Part shown: positions 38,345 to 45,594 of the stretch, piece after piece
How positions within the stretch are numbered: the first letter of the stretch is position 1
How the letters are laid out: every line of letters begins with the position of its first letter
From: a virus
DNA: 45,894 bases
Direction: 5' to 3' (one strand)
IMG/VR virus record: IMGVR_UViG_3300042876_000236
Location: 1 to 45,894 of that record
Translations under genes and position numbers: made by a program
The notes under the pieces: model-generated
Database searches by the model: none
What the model saw: the letters and a program-made list of their open reading frames with translations, nothing else
What the model was told of the DNA's origin: nothing

Positions 38345-38409
38345 GCCCCCGGCAAAACGCATAGGGAGAGGGCTATGCTCGGCCGCTGGCGAGCCTATTG
38401 CCGGGGGGC
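38345..38409 (-). other. Nested inverted repeats between tube and chaperone genes
   Basis: Outer arms GCCCCCGGCAA (38345-38355) and TTGCCGGGGGGC (38398-38409) pair with one extra G. Inside, GCATAG (38359-38364) and CTATGC (38373-38378) form a second stem. No T-run follows on the minus strand. It lies right after the abundant tube gene, so it may lower or stabilise transcripts at this point. Confidence 0.65.
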
Positions 38410-38415
38410 TTATCG

Positions 38416-38853
38416 TTAGAGCAGCGAGCGGTTGACCGACTCCCACACGATATTGAAGTCGACCGGCTGCAACACTTTCGCGGCGCTCGGGATTTGGCTC
38501 GCGTTCGCCAGAACCCCGCGGGTCAGAGAGAACGATTCGCCCGTCGAAGGCAACGACAACGAGCCCGTCATGTAATAGACCTCGCGGGCCGTTTTCATGG
38601 CCTGCACGATCGCTGCGAAAAATTCCTTGCTCGGGCTGTCGGCCTGCAAATGCACGCCTTGCTTGACGGGCATCGGAGTAAAGCCGGCAGTCATGCGGCC
38701 GTCGACCCCCATTTGCACTTCGGCCAAATCGACCGCATCGACAGTGAAACCCTTGTCGCTCGCGAAGCCCTGAATTTGGACCGGCGCCGGGAACAGCCCC
38801 GGCACTGCGATCGTCAGGACTGCGTTTGCGCTGGTGATAGTGGTATTGTCCAT
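38416..38853 (-). CDS. Tail tube protein (145 aa)
   Basis: The chain NTTITSANAVLTIAVPGLFP, PVQIQGFASDKGFTVDAVDL, AEVQMGVDGRMTAGFTPMP and VYYMTGSLSLPSTGESFSLT is all-beta and matches the small tube protein (DUF3277-like) that follows DUF3383 sheaths. It lies 15 bp after the sheath gene. It forms the inner tube through which DNA passes. Confidence 0.9.
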   Translation of the reverse strand: MDNTTITSANAVLTIAVPGLFPAPVQIQGFASDKGFTVDAVDLAEVQMGVDGRMTAGFTPMPVKQGVHLQADSPSKEFFAAIVQAMKTAREVYYMTGSLSLPSTGESFSLTRGVLANASQIPSAAKVLQPVDFNIVWESVNRSLL

Positions 38854-38867
38854 GATCGTTCAGCCCC

Positions 38868-40346
38868 TTACATGATGTCGATAGATGCGACGGTGATCTT
38901 GTGGACCGCGCCGCCGTCGGTATACCAGAAATTGATAACCGGCGTGCCACGGTTGCCGCGCACTTGAGCGCCCGGGTCGAGCACTTGCAGGTAATAGCCC
39001 TGCTGTTCGATCAAGCTCGACACGTCGAGCCCGACCGCCTGATTGACTTGCGCCTTTTGCGACATCGACATCGACACGCCGGCACGGATCGAACCGAAAT
39101 TCAGCGCCGCCGCGATCGGATCGGCCATCGCCGCACGAATCAGCGAATAGCCGGCCTCGTTGTAGGGAATGGACTTGACCGAAGTCAGCAAGCTCAGCAA
39201 CGCAAGCTGAAATTGCGAATTGAGATAGACCTGATTGACGAACGTGTCAAGCCACTTCCACTTGCCGGGCATGTGGCCGTCATAGAGGAAATTGAATTGA
39301 TCGTTTGCCGTCGCATAGATGCCATAGAAGCTGTATCCATTCGCGAGCAAGTTGGCGCCCGTCTGCTGATCGGTGCAGGTCGCGGCAAAGCCGCTTTGCG
39401 ACTTGAAGGCGGCGGTAATGCGGCCGTTCCTCTGCGCGAAATCGATCGATGCCACGGTGCCGAGGACGAACGCGGCGAGCTCGGCCGTGTTATAGACAGG
39501 CATGACGCCGTCGTATTTCGCCGTATTGGCGACGACGCCGAAACAGGTCGTCGAGCCGTTGACGATCGCTTGCGCATCGGTATCCCACACGACATAGGCA
39601 TACCTCTGATTCTGCGAATTGGCCCACGTTGCGAAAAGCACCTTGTTCGCGGCGTCGGGCTCCCAAGTGGTCATGAAATCGACCCAATTTTGCGTGGCGG
39701 CCTTGACGCGATCCATTGCGGTCGCCGGAGTATCGACGATGGCCCCTTGCGACAGAACGGCGCCGGTTGCGCTGGTCATCTTGAGCGAAGTCGCAAGCGT
39801 GCCGGTCGCATAGGTCATGGACGAAGCGGCGCCGGTCGTCACGCTGGTCAGCGTGAAAGTTCCGCTGACGGCGTCCCATGCGCAAGTCAGAGGGCTACCC
39901 GTAAAGCCGGCCGCGATCAGCGTCGCAGCGTTGCTAAAGCTCGTCGCGGCCGACAAGTTGATCGTGCCGGAAGTGCGAAGCGTGCCGTCAACCGTTGCGA
40001 TCAGCGTGCCGCTCAACGCCTTGAGCTCGGTCAACGACATTGCTGCGAGCGAGCCCGAACGCAGCCAGCCGGCGCGGGCGACGTTGGCAAACGGGGCGAA
40101 ATAGAGCGTTCCGGGCTTGATGCGCGAATTGTCAAAGCCGAGGAAATAGATTTTCGCGAGCGTCAATTCGTAAGACGACGGCCCGAAATAGGCGCTGACT
40201 GCGTCGGGGCTTGCGAAAGACTGAACGCCTGCGGCGGGCAGCAAGGCGCTTTGCGTCAGAATAACGCCATTCAGCGCCAGCGGATTGCCGCCGGAGCCGA
40301 CGACGCCGGGATTTACGACGACGATATCACTTGCGGGAATGGACAT
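38868..40346 (-). CDS. Tail sheath protein (DUF3383), 492 aa
   Basis: Features of DUF3383 sheaths are present: an N-terminal strand (SDIVVVNPGVVGSGG), SFASPDAVSAYFGPSSYELT, LAKIYFLGFDNSRIKPG, WVDFMTTWEPDAANKVLFA, YGIYATANDQFNFLYDGHMP and LDTFVNQVYLNSQFQLAL. An inserted beta domain (about 120-215) is likely surface-exposed. The sheath contracts to drive the tube. This gene is the key proof of a myovirus morphology. Confidence 0.93.
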   Translation of the reverse strand: MSIPASDIVVVNPGVVGSGGNPLALNGVILTQSALLPAAGVQSFASPDAVSAYFGPSSYELTLAKIYFLGFDNSRIKPGTLYFAPFANVARAGWLRSGSLAAMSLTELKALSGTLIATVDGTLRTSGTINLSAATSFSNAATLIAAGFTGSPLTCAWDAVSGTFTLTSVTTGAASSMTYATGTLATSLKMTSATGAVLSQGAIVDTPATAMDRVKAATQNWVDFMTTWEPDAANKVLFATWANSQNQRYAYVVWDTDAQAIVNGSTTCFGVVANTAKYDGVMPVYNTAELAAFVLGTVASIDFAQRNGRITAAFKSQSGFAATCTDQQTGANLLANGYSFYGIYATANDQFNFLYDGHMPGKWKWLDTFVNQVYLNSQFQLALLSLLTSVKSIPYNEAGYSLIRAAMADPIAAALNFGSIRAGVSMSMSQKAQVNQAVGLDVSSLIEQQGYYLQVLDPGAQVRGNRGTPVINFWYTDGGAVHKITVASIDIM

Positions 40347-40358
40347 TTCAGCACCTCG

Positions 40359-40871
40359 TTAAACGGTTGTCGAATCTGCGGCAGTCGTTGAATTCATGAC
40401 GGCCACGCTAGCCGATTGGCTTGGAACGTCAACGCTTGGATTGTATTGCATCGAAGCCGTCAGCGTCCATCGGCTTTCGTACTGCTGTTCGCCCGTAACG
40501 AGCGCCGTCTGCCGCCCGTCATCGCAATAGAGCGGAGCGATACCTGCCGGAAACTGCGCGACCGCATACGGGCTGCGATAGACCGTTTTGACAGCGGCGC
40601 ATAGATCGCCGGCATTGGGGGCGTAAAAATCGATTTGTATATCGATACGCTTCGGCCCGGTGATTGTTGCGAGCACGCCGATATCGTCAGGAACGACAAC
40701 GGGCATGCTGAAATCCACTTGTATCAACTCAGTCAGAACGACGCAGGGCGTCGAAGGCATCGGCACGCGATTGGCTTGTGCTCGCACAATCTCAGCGCCC
40801 CCAACAAAGGGCGTCAGGAATGCGGATAGCGCATCGATACAGGCATCAACGGTCAAGTCGGCGGCGTACAT
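40359..40871 (-). CDS. Neck/tail terminator protein (LIC_12616-like), 170 aa
   Basis: From ATG 40871, two bases after the previous stop: ACIDALSAFLTPFVGGAEIV, PCVVLTELIQVDFSMP, KRIDIQIDFYAPNAGDLCA and ESRWTLTASMQYNPSVDVP. The pattern matches neck terminator proteins that cap the tail before head joining. Order (connector, gp10-like, terminator, sheath) supports this. A TTG at 40907 would overlap the upstream gene and is less likely. Confidence 0.86.
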   Translation of the reverse strand: MYAADLTVDACIDALSAFLTPFVGGAEIVRAQANRVPMPSTPCVVLTELIQVDFSMPVVVPDDIGVLATITGPKRIDIQIDFYAPNAGDLCAAVKTVYRSPYAVAQFPAGIAPLYCDDGRQTALVTGEQQYESRWTLTASMQYNPSVDVPSQSASVAVMNSTTAADSTTV

Positions 40872-40873
40872 GG

Positions 40874-41239
40874 CTAGCTTTGTAACACGACGGCGGCCTT
40901 TGTCCAAGTAGGCCAGCCCTCAAGCACTTTGACGACAAGCCACGTGCGGCCGTCGATATCGATCAGATCGCCGCCCGTGCCGTCAGGTCTGACGACCCCC
41001 GCGAGCACGCCACGGAGAAAAATGGCCTTGATTTGCCCCTGAATATTCAGGCCGTCAAGCTGTCGCAGATCGTTGCCGTCGAGCGCCTGCATTTGAGCGG
41101 GACCGACAACAGGCTCCGCATACGTCGGCACCTGCTTACGGCCGGCGCCGATCGCATATCCGGTCGAGCGACGAACGGACGCAGTTACGTTCGGATTGAC
41201 TACGCTTGCGCACGAATTCGCAATGCCGCGCAGGTCCAT
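40874..41239 (-). CDS. Head-tail connector/closure protein (121 aa)
   Basis: The chain ANSCASVVNPNVTASVRRST, RKQVPTYAEPVVGPAQMQAL, NIQGQIKAIFLRGVLAGVVR and RTWLVVKVLEGWPTWTKAAV is the pattern of small head-closure proteins placed between the DUF4054 adaptor and the terminator. Function is by order and general pattern; the name of the exact family is not certain. Confidence 0.8.
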   Translation of the reverse strand: MDLRGIANSCASVVNPNVTASVRRSTGYAIGAGRKQVPTYAEPVVGPAQMQALDGNDLRQLDGLNIQGQIKAIFLRGVLAGVVRPDGTGGDLIDIDGRTWLVVKVLEGWPTWTKAAVVLQS

Positions 41240-41688
41240 TACGGCGTTACCTCAATGTCGACCGAGTTAAGCATATGCGACGAATCAATCAGCGGCTTTG
41301 CGAAGCCCTTTGCTGCGATCGTGCTGTCAGCGAGCTCCGGCGTTGTAAGGTCGTTGATGCTTTGCTGCAAGGCGCCTTTGATATCCTCACCCATGAGCGC
41401 GAGCACTGCAGGGCCGTCGTATTTATAGACCTTCGCGAGCTTCGCCATTTTCGGCGCCCATGTGGGCGATTCTTTGGCGATCATCTGTCGAAAGAACGGC
41501 CGCGGCGGGCGATTGTGAGCGGGATCGCCGTACTCATTCCAGAATGCCACGGCAGCGACGGGCGTGCCATCAGGGTACGTAGCGCCGGCCATGAATCCGA
41601 CCCCCACGCTACCGCCGCCCATCTTGCGAGCGATATCCTCTAGCGCCTTCATGACGCCGTCGGCGCCCTTCAATACTGCGTCGGACAT
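41239..41688 (-). CDS. Tail completion/gp10-like protein (149 aa)
   Basis: I chose ATG 41688, which overlaps the upstream gene by 19 bp; a longer start at 41763 would overlap by 94 bp. GVMKALEDIARKMGGGSVGV, AFWNEYGDPAHNRPPRPFF, RQMIAKESPTWAPKMAKLA and TIAAKGFAKPLIDSSHML match the phage virion morphogenesis/HK97 gp10-like family with its NEYG...PPRPF motif. It joins the tail to the head connector. Confidence 0.88.
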   Translation of the reverse strand: MSDAVLKGADGVMKALEDIARKMGGGSVGVGFMAGATYPDGTPVAAVAFWNEYGDPAHNRPPRPFFRQMIAKESPTWAPKMAKLAKVYKYDGPAVLALMGEDIKGALQQSINDLTTPELADSTIAAKGFAKPLIDSSHMLNSVDIEVTP

Positions 41689-42074
41689 GGCACGTACCGA
41701 AAGCCGCGCAGGCTCGACGTGGCTTGCCAGAACGCGGCCCCGTATTGCGTTTGCCTGAACCATGCCCCGGAGCCCGGCGTCGCAGCCACGTCGTCAAACG
41801 ACGCCGATACGGAGCCCTCAGAGGCTTGCGAGACACGCCCGACGGGGCGGGGCATGCCGTCAGCACTGAGCGCACCCCCGAGGTAAGCGAGGTGCGCGGT
41901 CAGCATCCAAAGCAACGAGGTTCGGCGTGTAACGTCCTGAACGGGGCTTGCGTCGCTGTTGGATAGATACAGGCCCGCGTCCGCAAAAAAGCCTTCGAGG
42001 GCCGGATCGGACACCTCTGAAAACTCCGCATAGCGGGCCTTAAATGCAGCCGCCGAAAAGGTCACGACGGCCAT
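41670..42074 (-). CDS. Head-tail adaptor, DUF4054 (134 aa)
   Basis: FKARYAEFSEVSDPALEGFF, LYLSNSDASPVQDVTRRTSL, LLWMLTAHLAYLGGALSADG and GRVSQASEGSVSASFDDVA form the DUF4054 signature, a helical adaptor under the portal. The C-terminus GSGAWFRQTQYGAAFWQ is typical. It follows the 113-aa gene by 6 bp. Confidence 0.92.
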   Translation of the reverse strand: MAVVTFSAAAFKARYAEFSEVSDPALEGFFADAGLYLSNSDASPVQDVTRRTSLLWMLTAHLAYLGGALSADGMPRPVGRVSQASEGSVSASFDDVAATPGSGAWFRQTQYGAAFWQATSSLRGFRYVPCPTQY

Positions 42075-42080
42075 TGCCGG

Positions 42081-42422
42081 CTAGTCCTTGTCGGCCGGCT
42101 TGACGCCTTGCGCGTTCTGCGGCATTTGCTCGAAGCCGGTTTTTTCGGCAGCGACCTCTTGCGCGGCAGTATCGACGCTGACATCATCGGGCGCCTCGAA
42201 GATTGCGCCCGACAGGACTGCGGGAAACTTCGGATGCGCGGCCTTCCATGCGGCCCACAGTTCGGCGTCGACGTCGGTCTTGCCGTAGCCGCTGCCGATG
42301 ATGCGCTCGCGATTGGCGCCGTTGAGCAGGACGGTTTTCGCCGGGTCCGCGGGATGCTCGATAATCAGGCCGGCGGGCAGCCGACAGCCGATAACGCGGG
42401 TGCTCGGGGTATTCTTTGCCAT
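42081..42422 (-). CDS. Hypothetical head-region protein (113 aa)
   Basis: It begins MAKNTPSTRVIGCRLPAGLI and has LIIEHPADPAKTVLLNGANR and ELWAAWKAAHPKFPAVLSGA, a pattern seen in small proteins after the major capsid gene in related phages; the acidic tail is probably disordered (EVAAEKTGFEQMPQNAQGV). Possible head assembly or connector role. It lies after a strong hairpin that follows the capsid gene. Confidence 0.82.
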   Translation of the reverse strand: MAKNTPSTRVIGCRLPAGLIIEHPADPAKTVLLNGANRERIIGSGYGKTDVDAELWAAWKAAHPKFPAVLSGAIFEAPDDVSVDTAAQEVAAEKTGFEQMPQNAQGVKPADKD

Positions 42423-42447
42423 TGCGTACTCTCCTAGTTAAACGAAC

Positions 42448-42471
42448 GCCGGGGGCGTCGCGGCCCCCGGC
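42448..42471 (-). terminator. Strong GC hairpin after the major capsid gene
   Basis: GCCGGGGGC (42448-42456) and GCCCCCGGC (42463-42471) form a perfect 9-bp stem with a 6-nt loop, 12 bp after the capsid stop. On the minus strand only scattered T follow (gttcgtttaac). A partial terminator or 3'-end stabiliser that makes capsid mRNA more abundant than downstream genes would fit. Confidence 0.6.
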
Positions 42472-42482
42472 AGTGACTCGCG

Positions 42483-43523
42483 TTAAATGGCGAGCATTTG
42501 GGCGATCATGGCCGGCCGGAAAATCACCGACCCCCACGTGCCTTGCGACTTCTTCTGCTTGAAGCTGGATGCGCCGACGACGATCGGATGCGCACGCAGC
42601 TTCTCGGTAAAGGCGCAGGATACCGTGCGCTGGCCTTCGACCTCGTCGGCGATCAGTTGCAGCAATTCGCCGGATTGGGTCGTGTATTCCGGGGCGGTCT
42701 TGACCGTCATATTCGGGAAATTCTTTTTGAGAATGTCCTGCACGCTGACGTTATAGGTCGTCGTGTTGGTCAGATAGACCTCGGAAATCGGCGACATCGC
42801 CAGCGTCATGCGCGTATTCAAGTCGACCGTGCCGCCGGCTTGGGTCTGCAATTGCTTGAACAGCTTTTGCACGTCGGCGAGGATTTCCAGCGCAGTCGCA
42901 ACGCTCCAACTCGTACCCGTGGCCGCCTTCGTGGTCGGCGTAATCGCCGCAGTCAGGTTCGGATCGTTCAGCAGACCGTAATTCTGCAGGCCGGAAACGC
43001 CGTAAAAATAGGTCTTGTTTTGGTACTTGTTAAGCGTCAGGACGCTCGCGATGTTGAGGCGGTTCGCCCAATCGATGCGGGCAAGCCCGGCCTTTTCGAG
43101 TTCCCGCTCGCCCCATTGCGTCACCACTTGGTAGTGGAACGATTGGCGTTGCGGGAAATTGGTATTGACGCCAGCGTTGCCGCTTTCGCTGTAGTCACCA
43201 TAGGCCGAGGTTTGGCCGGTCGATTCGACCATCGAGAACATTGCAGTTTCGGTCGTCCAATCGCCCTTTTTGACTTCGTCGCCCGTGATTTCGGCCGCCT
43301 TCATGGGCGACACGAGCACCTCGATCAGCTTGGGATCGACGAAGGTCGAAAGGAACGCCGGGATACCGCCGTTGCTGGTGGTAACGAGCGTCGGCTGCGC
43401 GTCACAAGCGAAACCGTCTTGCGCGACGCGCAGGATCGGATTTTCGACTTGAAGCTCGGGCGACGCGACGCCCATAAAGTGCAGGCCGATGCGATCGCGC
43501 AGGGCTTGGAGGGTTGCATGCAT
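42483..43523 (-). CDS. Major capsid protein (DUF2184 type), 346 aa
   Basis: The chain has PILRVAQDGFACDAQPTLVT, STFVDPKLIEVLVSPMKAAE, KKGDWTTETAMFSMVESTGQ, NFPQRQSFHYQVVTQWGERE and RLNIASVLTLNKYQNKTYFY, matching the DUF2184 family of HK97-fold capsid proteins that pairs with DUF1073 portals. The C-terminus (WGSVIFRPAMIAQMLAI) is typical. Lead site GGAG precedes ATG 43523. Confidence 0.93.
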   Translation of the reverse strand: MHATLQALRDRIGLHFMGVASPELQVENPILRVAQDGFACDAQPTLVTTSNGGIPAFLSTFVDPKLIEVLVSPMKAAEITGDEVKKGDWTTETAMFSMVESTGQTSAYGDYSESGNAGVNTNFPQRQSFHYQVVTQWGERELEKAGLARIDWANRLNIASVLTLNKYQNKTYFYGVSGLQNYGLLNDPNLTAAITPTTKAATGTSWSVATALEILADVQKLFKQLQTQAGGTVDLNTRMTLAMSPISEVYLTNTTTYNVSVQDILKKNFPNMTVKTAPEYTTQSGELLQLIADEVEGQRTVSCAFTEKLRAHPIVVGASSFKQKKSQGTWGSVIFRPAMIAQMLAI

Positions 43524-43535
43524 GTTGGCTGCTCC

Positions 43536-44018
43536 TTACAGGGACATGACGCCGAGCTCGCCGGTCAAGCAGGCGCGAGTCACGACGAACGGGGTTTCGG
43601 TATAGCCGGTGATCGTCGCCCCGGCGGCGCCGGTACGGGTCGATCCGTCGGTCTTGCTGGCGAACACTTTTTGCCCGAGAACGGCGGCATTCGTGTTGGC
43701 CGTGAAGTAGTAATCGCCATCACGCATGATCGTGACGGGCTGGCCGGCGGGCACCACGTTGCCAGATTCAGCAAGGAACGTGGTAATGAGCGCCTGCTGC
43801 TCGCGATGCACGAAGCCCGACGGAACAGCCGCGGCGTCAGCATTCAGAACGGTGCCATCGGCCTGCGCCCACGCGAAGCGGCCGACAGTGACGCCGCCGA
43901 CGCCGGCAACGAATCCGCCCTCGGGGGCGACCACGGACGAACGGGGGTTGCCGCTCGCGAAATCGCCGGCCACTGCCGGCGCGGGGGTCAAGTTGACCTG
44001 TTTTTGAAAACCGGACAT
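43536..44018 (-). CDS. Capsid cement/decoration protein, Gp24-like (160 aa)
   Basis: QKQVNLTPAPAVAGDFASGN, EGGFVAGVGGVTVGRFAWAQ, VPSGFVHREQQALITTFLAE and DGDYYFTANTNAAVLGQKVF are characteristic of structural cement proteins encoded between prohead protease and major capsid genes. It should stabilise the mature head. It lies 12 bp before the capsid gene. Confidence 0.9.
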   Translation of the reverse strand: MSGFQKQVNLTPAPAVAGDFASGNPRSSVVAPEGGFVAGVGGVTVGRFAWAQADGTVLNADAAAVPSGFVHREQQALITTFLAESGNVVPAGQPVTIMRDGDYYFTANTNAAVLGQKVFASKTDGSTRTGAAGATITGYTETPFVVTRACLTGELGVMSL

Positions 44019-44034
44019 GGTTGTTTACCTCCTG

Positions 44035-44733
44035 TTAGGCGTTGCGGAAACGCGAGGCCGCCGGGAAACGCTTGAAGGCGTCAGCGGAATCGTGGGCGAC
44101 GGCCGGAACAGCGGCGGCCTTCGCGGAAGCGGCGCGGAAAAGTGCGCGGAGAGCCGGGACGCCTTCGACGCCAGCGCGGTCGACCTTGAGGTGATCGAGA
44201 GCGAAGCCGTAGATTTCGGCGGCGGAATCCATCGCAACATCGCCGACGACGTTGCGCACGTCGCGGGCAGCTTCCATCGCTTCGCGCATTTCGGCACGGA
44301 GCTTGGTGCTCATGGCGTCCATTGCGGCGTTGACTTCGTCTTTCTTCATGCCCTTGTCCTCGTCGGGGTCAGCATCGACGGCAGCGGGTGCGGCCGGAAT
44401 CAATGCGCAAGCGGCCTCGATGGTAGCATCATCGACCTTGCCTGCCAACAGTTGCCGCAGTTTGTCGACGGGCGAAGCGTCGGCGACGGCGGTCGGCGAG
44501 GTGACGGGCTCGGGGTCGGCGCTGACATCGGTAAGCGCATCCATCAGGCTGCCGACTTGCGTCGGGTCGAGATTGGCGTCGAGCGCGAGCAGTTTGGCCG
44601 AAAGATCGGCCTTGTTGATCGTCTTGCGGTTCGCTTGACCTACCAGTGCGGGCAGTGCGGAATCCGCCGCCAATACCGGAGAGGCCGCGCAAAGTGCCGC
44701 AAAGAGGGCTTTGCCCAATTTGGTCATTTTCAT
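44035..44733 (-). CDS. Nested scaffold protein, possible internal start (232 aa)
   Basis: Met191 of the DUF2213 protein (ATG 44733) has AAGGA (44746-44742) eight bases upstream and marks the border between protease and scaffold. Translation there would yield the scaffold without the protease, as in lambda C/Nu3. The first residues (MKMTKLGKALFAALCAASPV) look a little like a signal peptide, but this is likely chance. In frame with, and within, the longer gene. Confidence 0.55.
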   Translation of the reverse strand: MKMTKLGKALFAALCAASPVLAADSALPALVGQANRKTINKADLSAKLLALDANLDPTQVGSLMDALTDVSADPEPVTSPTAVADASPVDKLRQLLAGKVDDATIEAACALIPAAPAAVDADPDEDKGMKKDEVNAAMDAMSTKLRAEMREAMEAARDVRNVVGDVAMDSAAEIYGFALDHLKVDRAGVEGVPALRALFRAASAKAAAVPAVAHDSADAFKRFPAASRFRNA

Positions 44734-45303
44734 GGCGGGAGTCCTTGGAAAAGGGTTGGCGTCGGCAACAAAAACGTCAGGTCCGGCGCGGCCGACTTCA
44801 ACTAGCGCCAGATGATTACCCCGTATATCAGTCATACGACCGTCATAGGGCTGGCCTTGATACTCGCCGGGCTCCATGACGGGCACATACCGATAGGAAC
44901 AGGACAATTCGCAAACTTGTTCGCTTTCAATCCCCGCAATCGCCGGGGCGTCCCATACGCAAATATCGGCATACAGGTACGGGTTGGAGAATTCCACACT
45001 CGACCCGATCGCGCCGACAATAAGCTGCTTCAATTCCGGGTCGTCGGCGATGCGCTCGACCGTGATCGGCACATGCTTTGACATGACCGGCAGCCGGGCG
45101 AAACTTTCGGCGCCCTTCGCCAATTCGTCAGGATCGCGAAGCAACTTGTACATGCGATCGGGGTCGAGCCCGAGCGCATCATAGCCGGGAATTTCGCGGC
45201 CGTAGTACGGGTTGACTGCAGCCTTACTAATGCGCGTGCGAGCGACATGCAGACGGCCGTCGGCGTCGATTGTTCGTGCGCTTTTGTCAAAGGCGTAACT
45301 CAT
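44035..45303 (-). CDS. Prohead protease (DUF2213) fused to scaffold (422 aa)
   Basis: Residues 1 to about 180 fit DUF2213: DGRLHVARTRISKAAVNPYY, YGREIPGYDALGLDPD, SFARLPVMSKHVPITVERIA (His candidate), EQVCELSCSYRYVPVMEPG (Ser candidate) and GNHLALVEVGRAG. From residue 191 the chain is a helical, acidic scaffold (PAAVDADPDEDKGMKKDE, TKLRAEMREAMEAARDVRNV). An internal ATG at 44733 could give scaffold alone. It matures the capsid by cleavage. Order protease-cement-capsid is standard. Confidence 0.92.
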   Translation of the reverse strand: MSYAFDKSARTIDADGRLHVARTRISKAAVNPYYGREIPGYDALGLDPDRMYKLLRDPDELAKGAESFARLPVMSKHVPITVERIADDPELKQLIVGAIGSSVEFSNPYLYADICVWDAPAIAGIESEQVCELSCSYRYVPVMEPGEYQGQPYDGRMTDIRGNHLALVEVGRAGPDVFVADANPFPRTPAMKMTKLGKALFAALCAASPVLAADSALPALVGQANRKTINKADLSAKLLALDANLDPTQVGSLMDALTDVSADPEPVTSPTAVADASPVDKLRQLLAGKVDDATIEAACALIPAAPAAVDADPDEDKGMKKDEVNAAMDAMSTKLRAEMREAMEAARDVRNVVGDVAMDSAAEIYGFALDHLKVDRAGVEGVPALRALFRAASAKAAAVPAVAHDSADAFKRFPAASRFRNA

Positions 45304-45312
45304 GGTCGAGCA

Positions 45313-45594
45313 TTATGCCCCAAATTGCTGAGCGCGAACAAAAAACGACCCTTCGCCGACACCTTGATTCGTGCCGGAGCTTTGCCAGCGGTAGGAGTAC
45401 GCGCCCGACAGGTCGAGAGGCAAGTCGGCCGAATACTTGCCGACGGAGTCGCGGGCCGTCGCAAGTGTCGTCGTCGTCGCGTCAGGCTTGAGCACGGTCA
45501 AAGTAAGCGCCGCGGGATCGACAAACGCGCCTAGCAGGTTTGTTACCTCAAGCGTAAGGTGCGCGACTTCGCCCTTAACAAATTGCGTTGTCAT
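45313..45594 (-). CDS. Small Ig-like head-region protein (93 aa)
   Basis: Beta-rich: QFVKGEVAHLTLEVTNLLGA, LTLTVLKPDATTTTLATARD, KYSADLPLDLSGAYSYRWQS and GEGSFFVRAQQF, like a small Ig/fibronectin-type module of the kind seen in minor virion proteins. The start overlaps the stop of the repeat protein (ATGA), so the two are coupled and may act together. No catalytic residues. Confidence 0.8.
   Translation of the reverse strand: MTTQFVKGEVAHLTLEVTNLLGAFVDPAALTLTVLKPDATTTTLATARDSVGKYSADLPLDLSGAYSYRWQSSGTNQGVGEGSFFVRAQQFGA

Noticed and set aside
38901-40391. Long plus-strand frame (496 codons) opposite the sheath gene
   Set aside because: Antisense to DUF3383 sheath, His/Arg-rich shadow composition, no recognisable domain.
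42498-44075. Long plus-strand frame (525 codons) opposite the capsid and protease genes
   Set aside because: It lies antisense to well recognised capsid, cement and protease genes, has Arg/Asp/Gly-rich shadow composition, no domain and no ribosome-binding site. High GC makes long antisense frames common.
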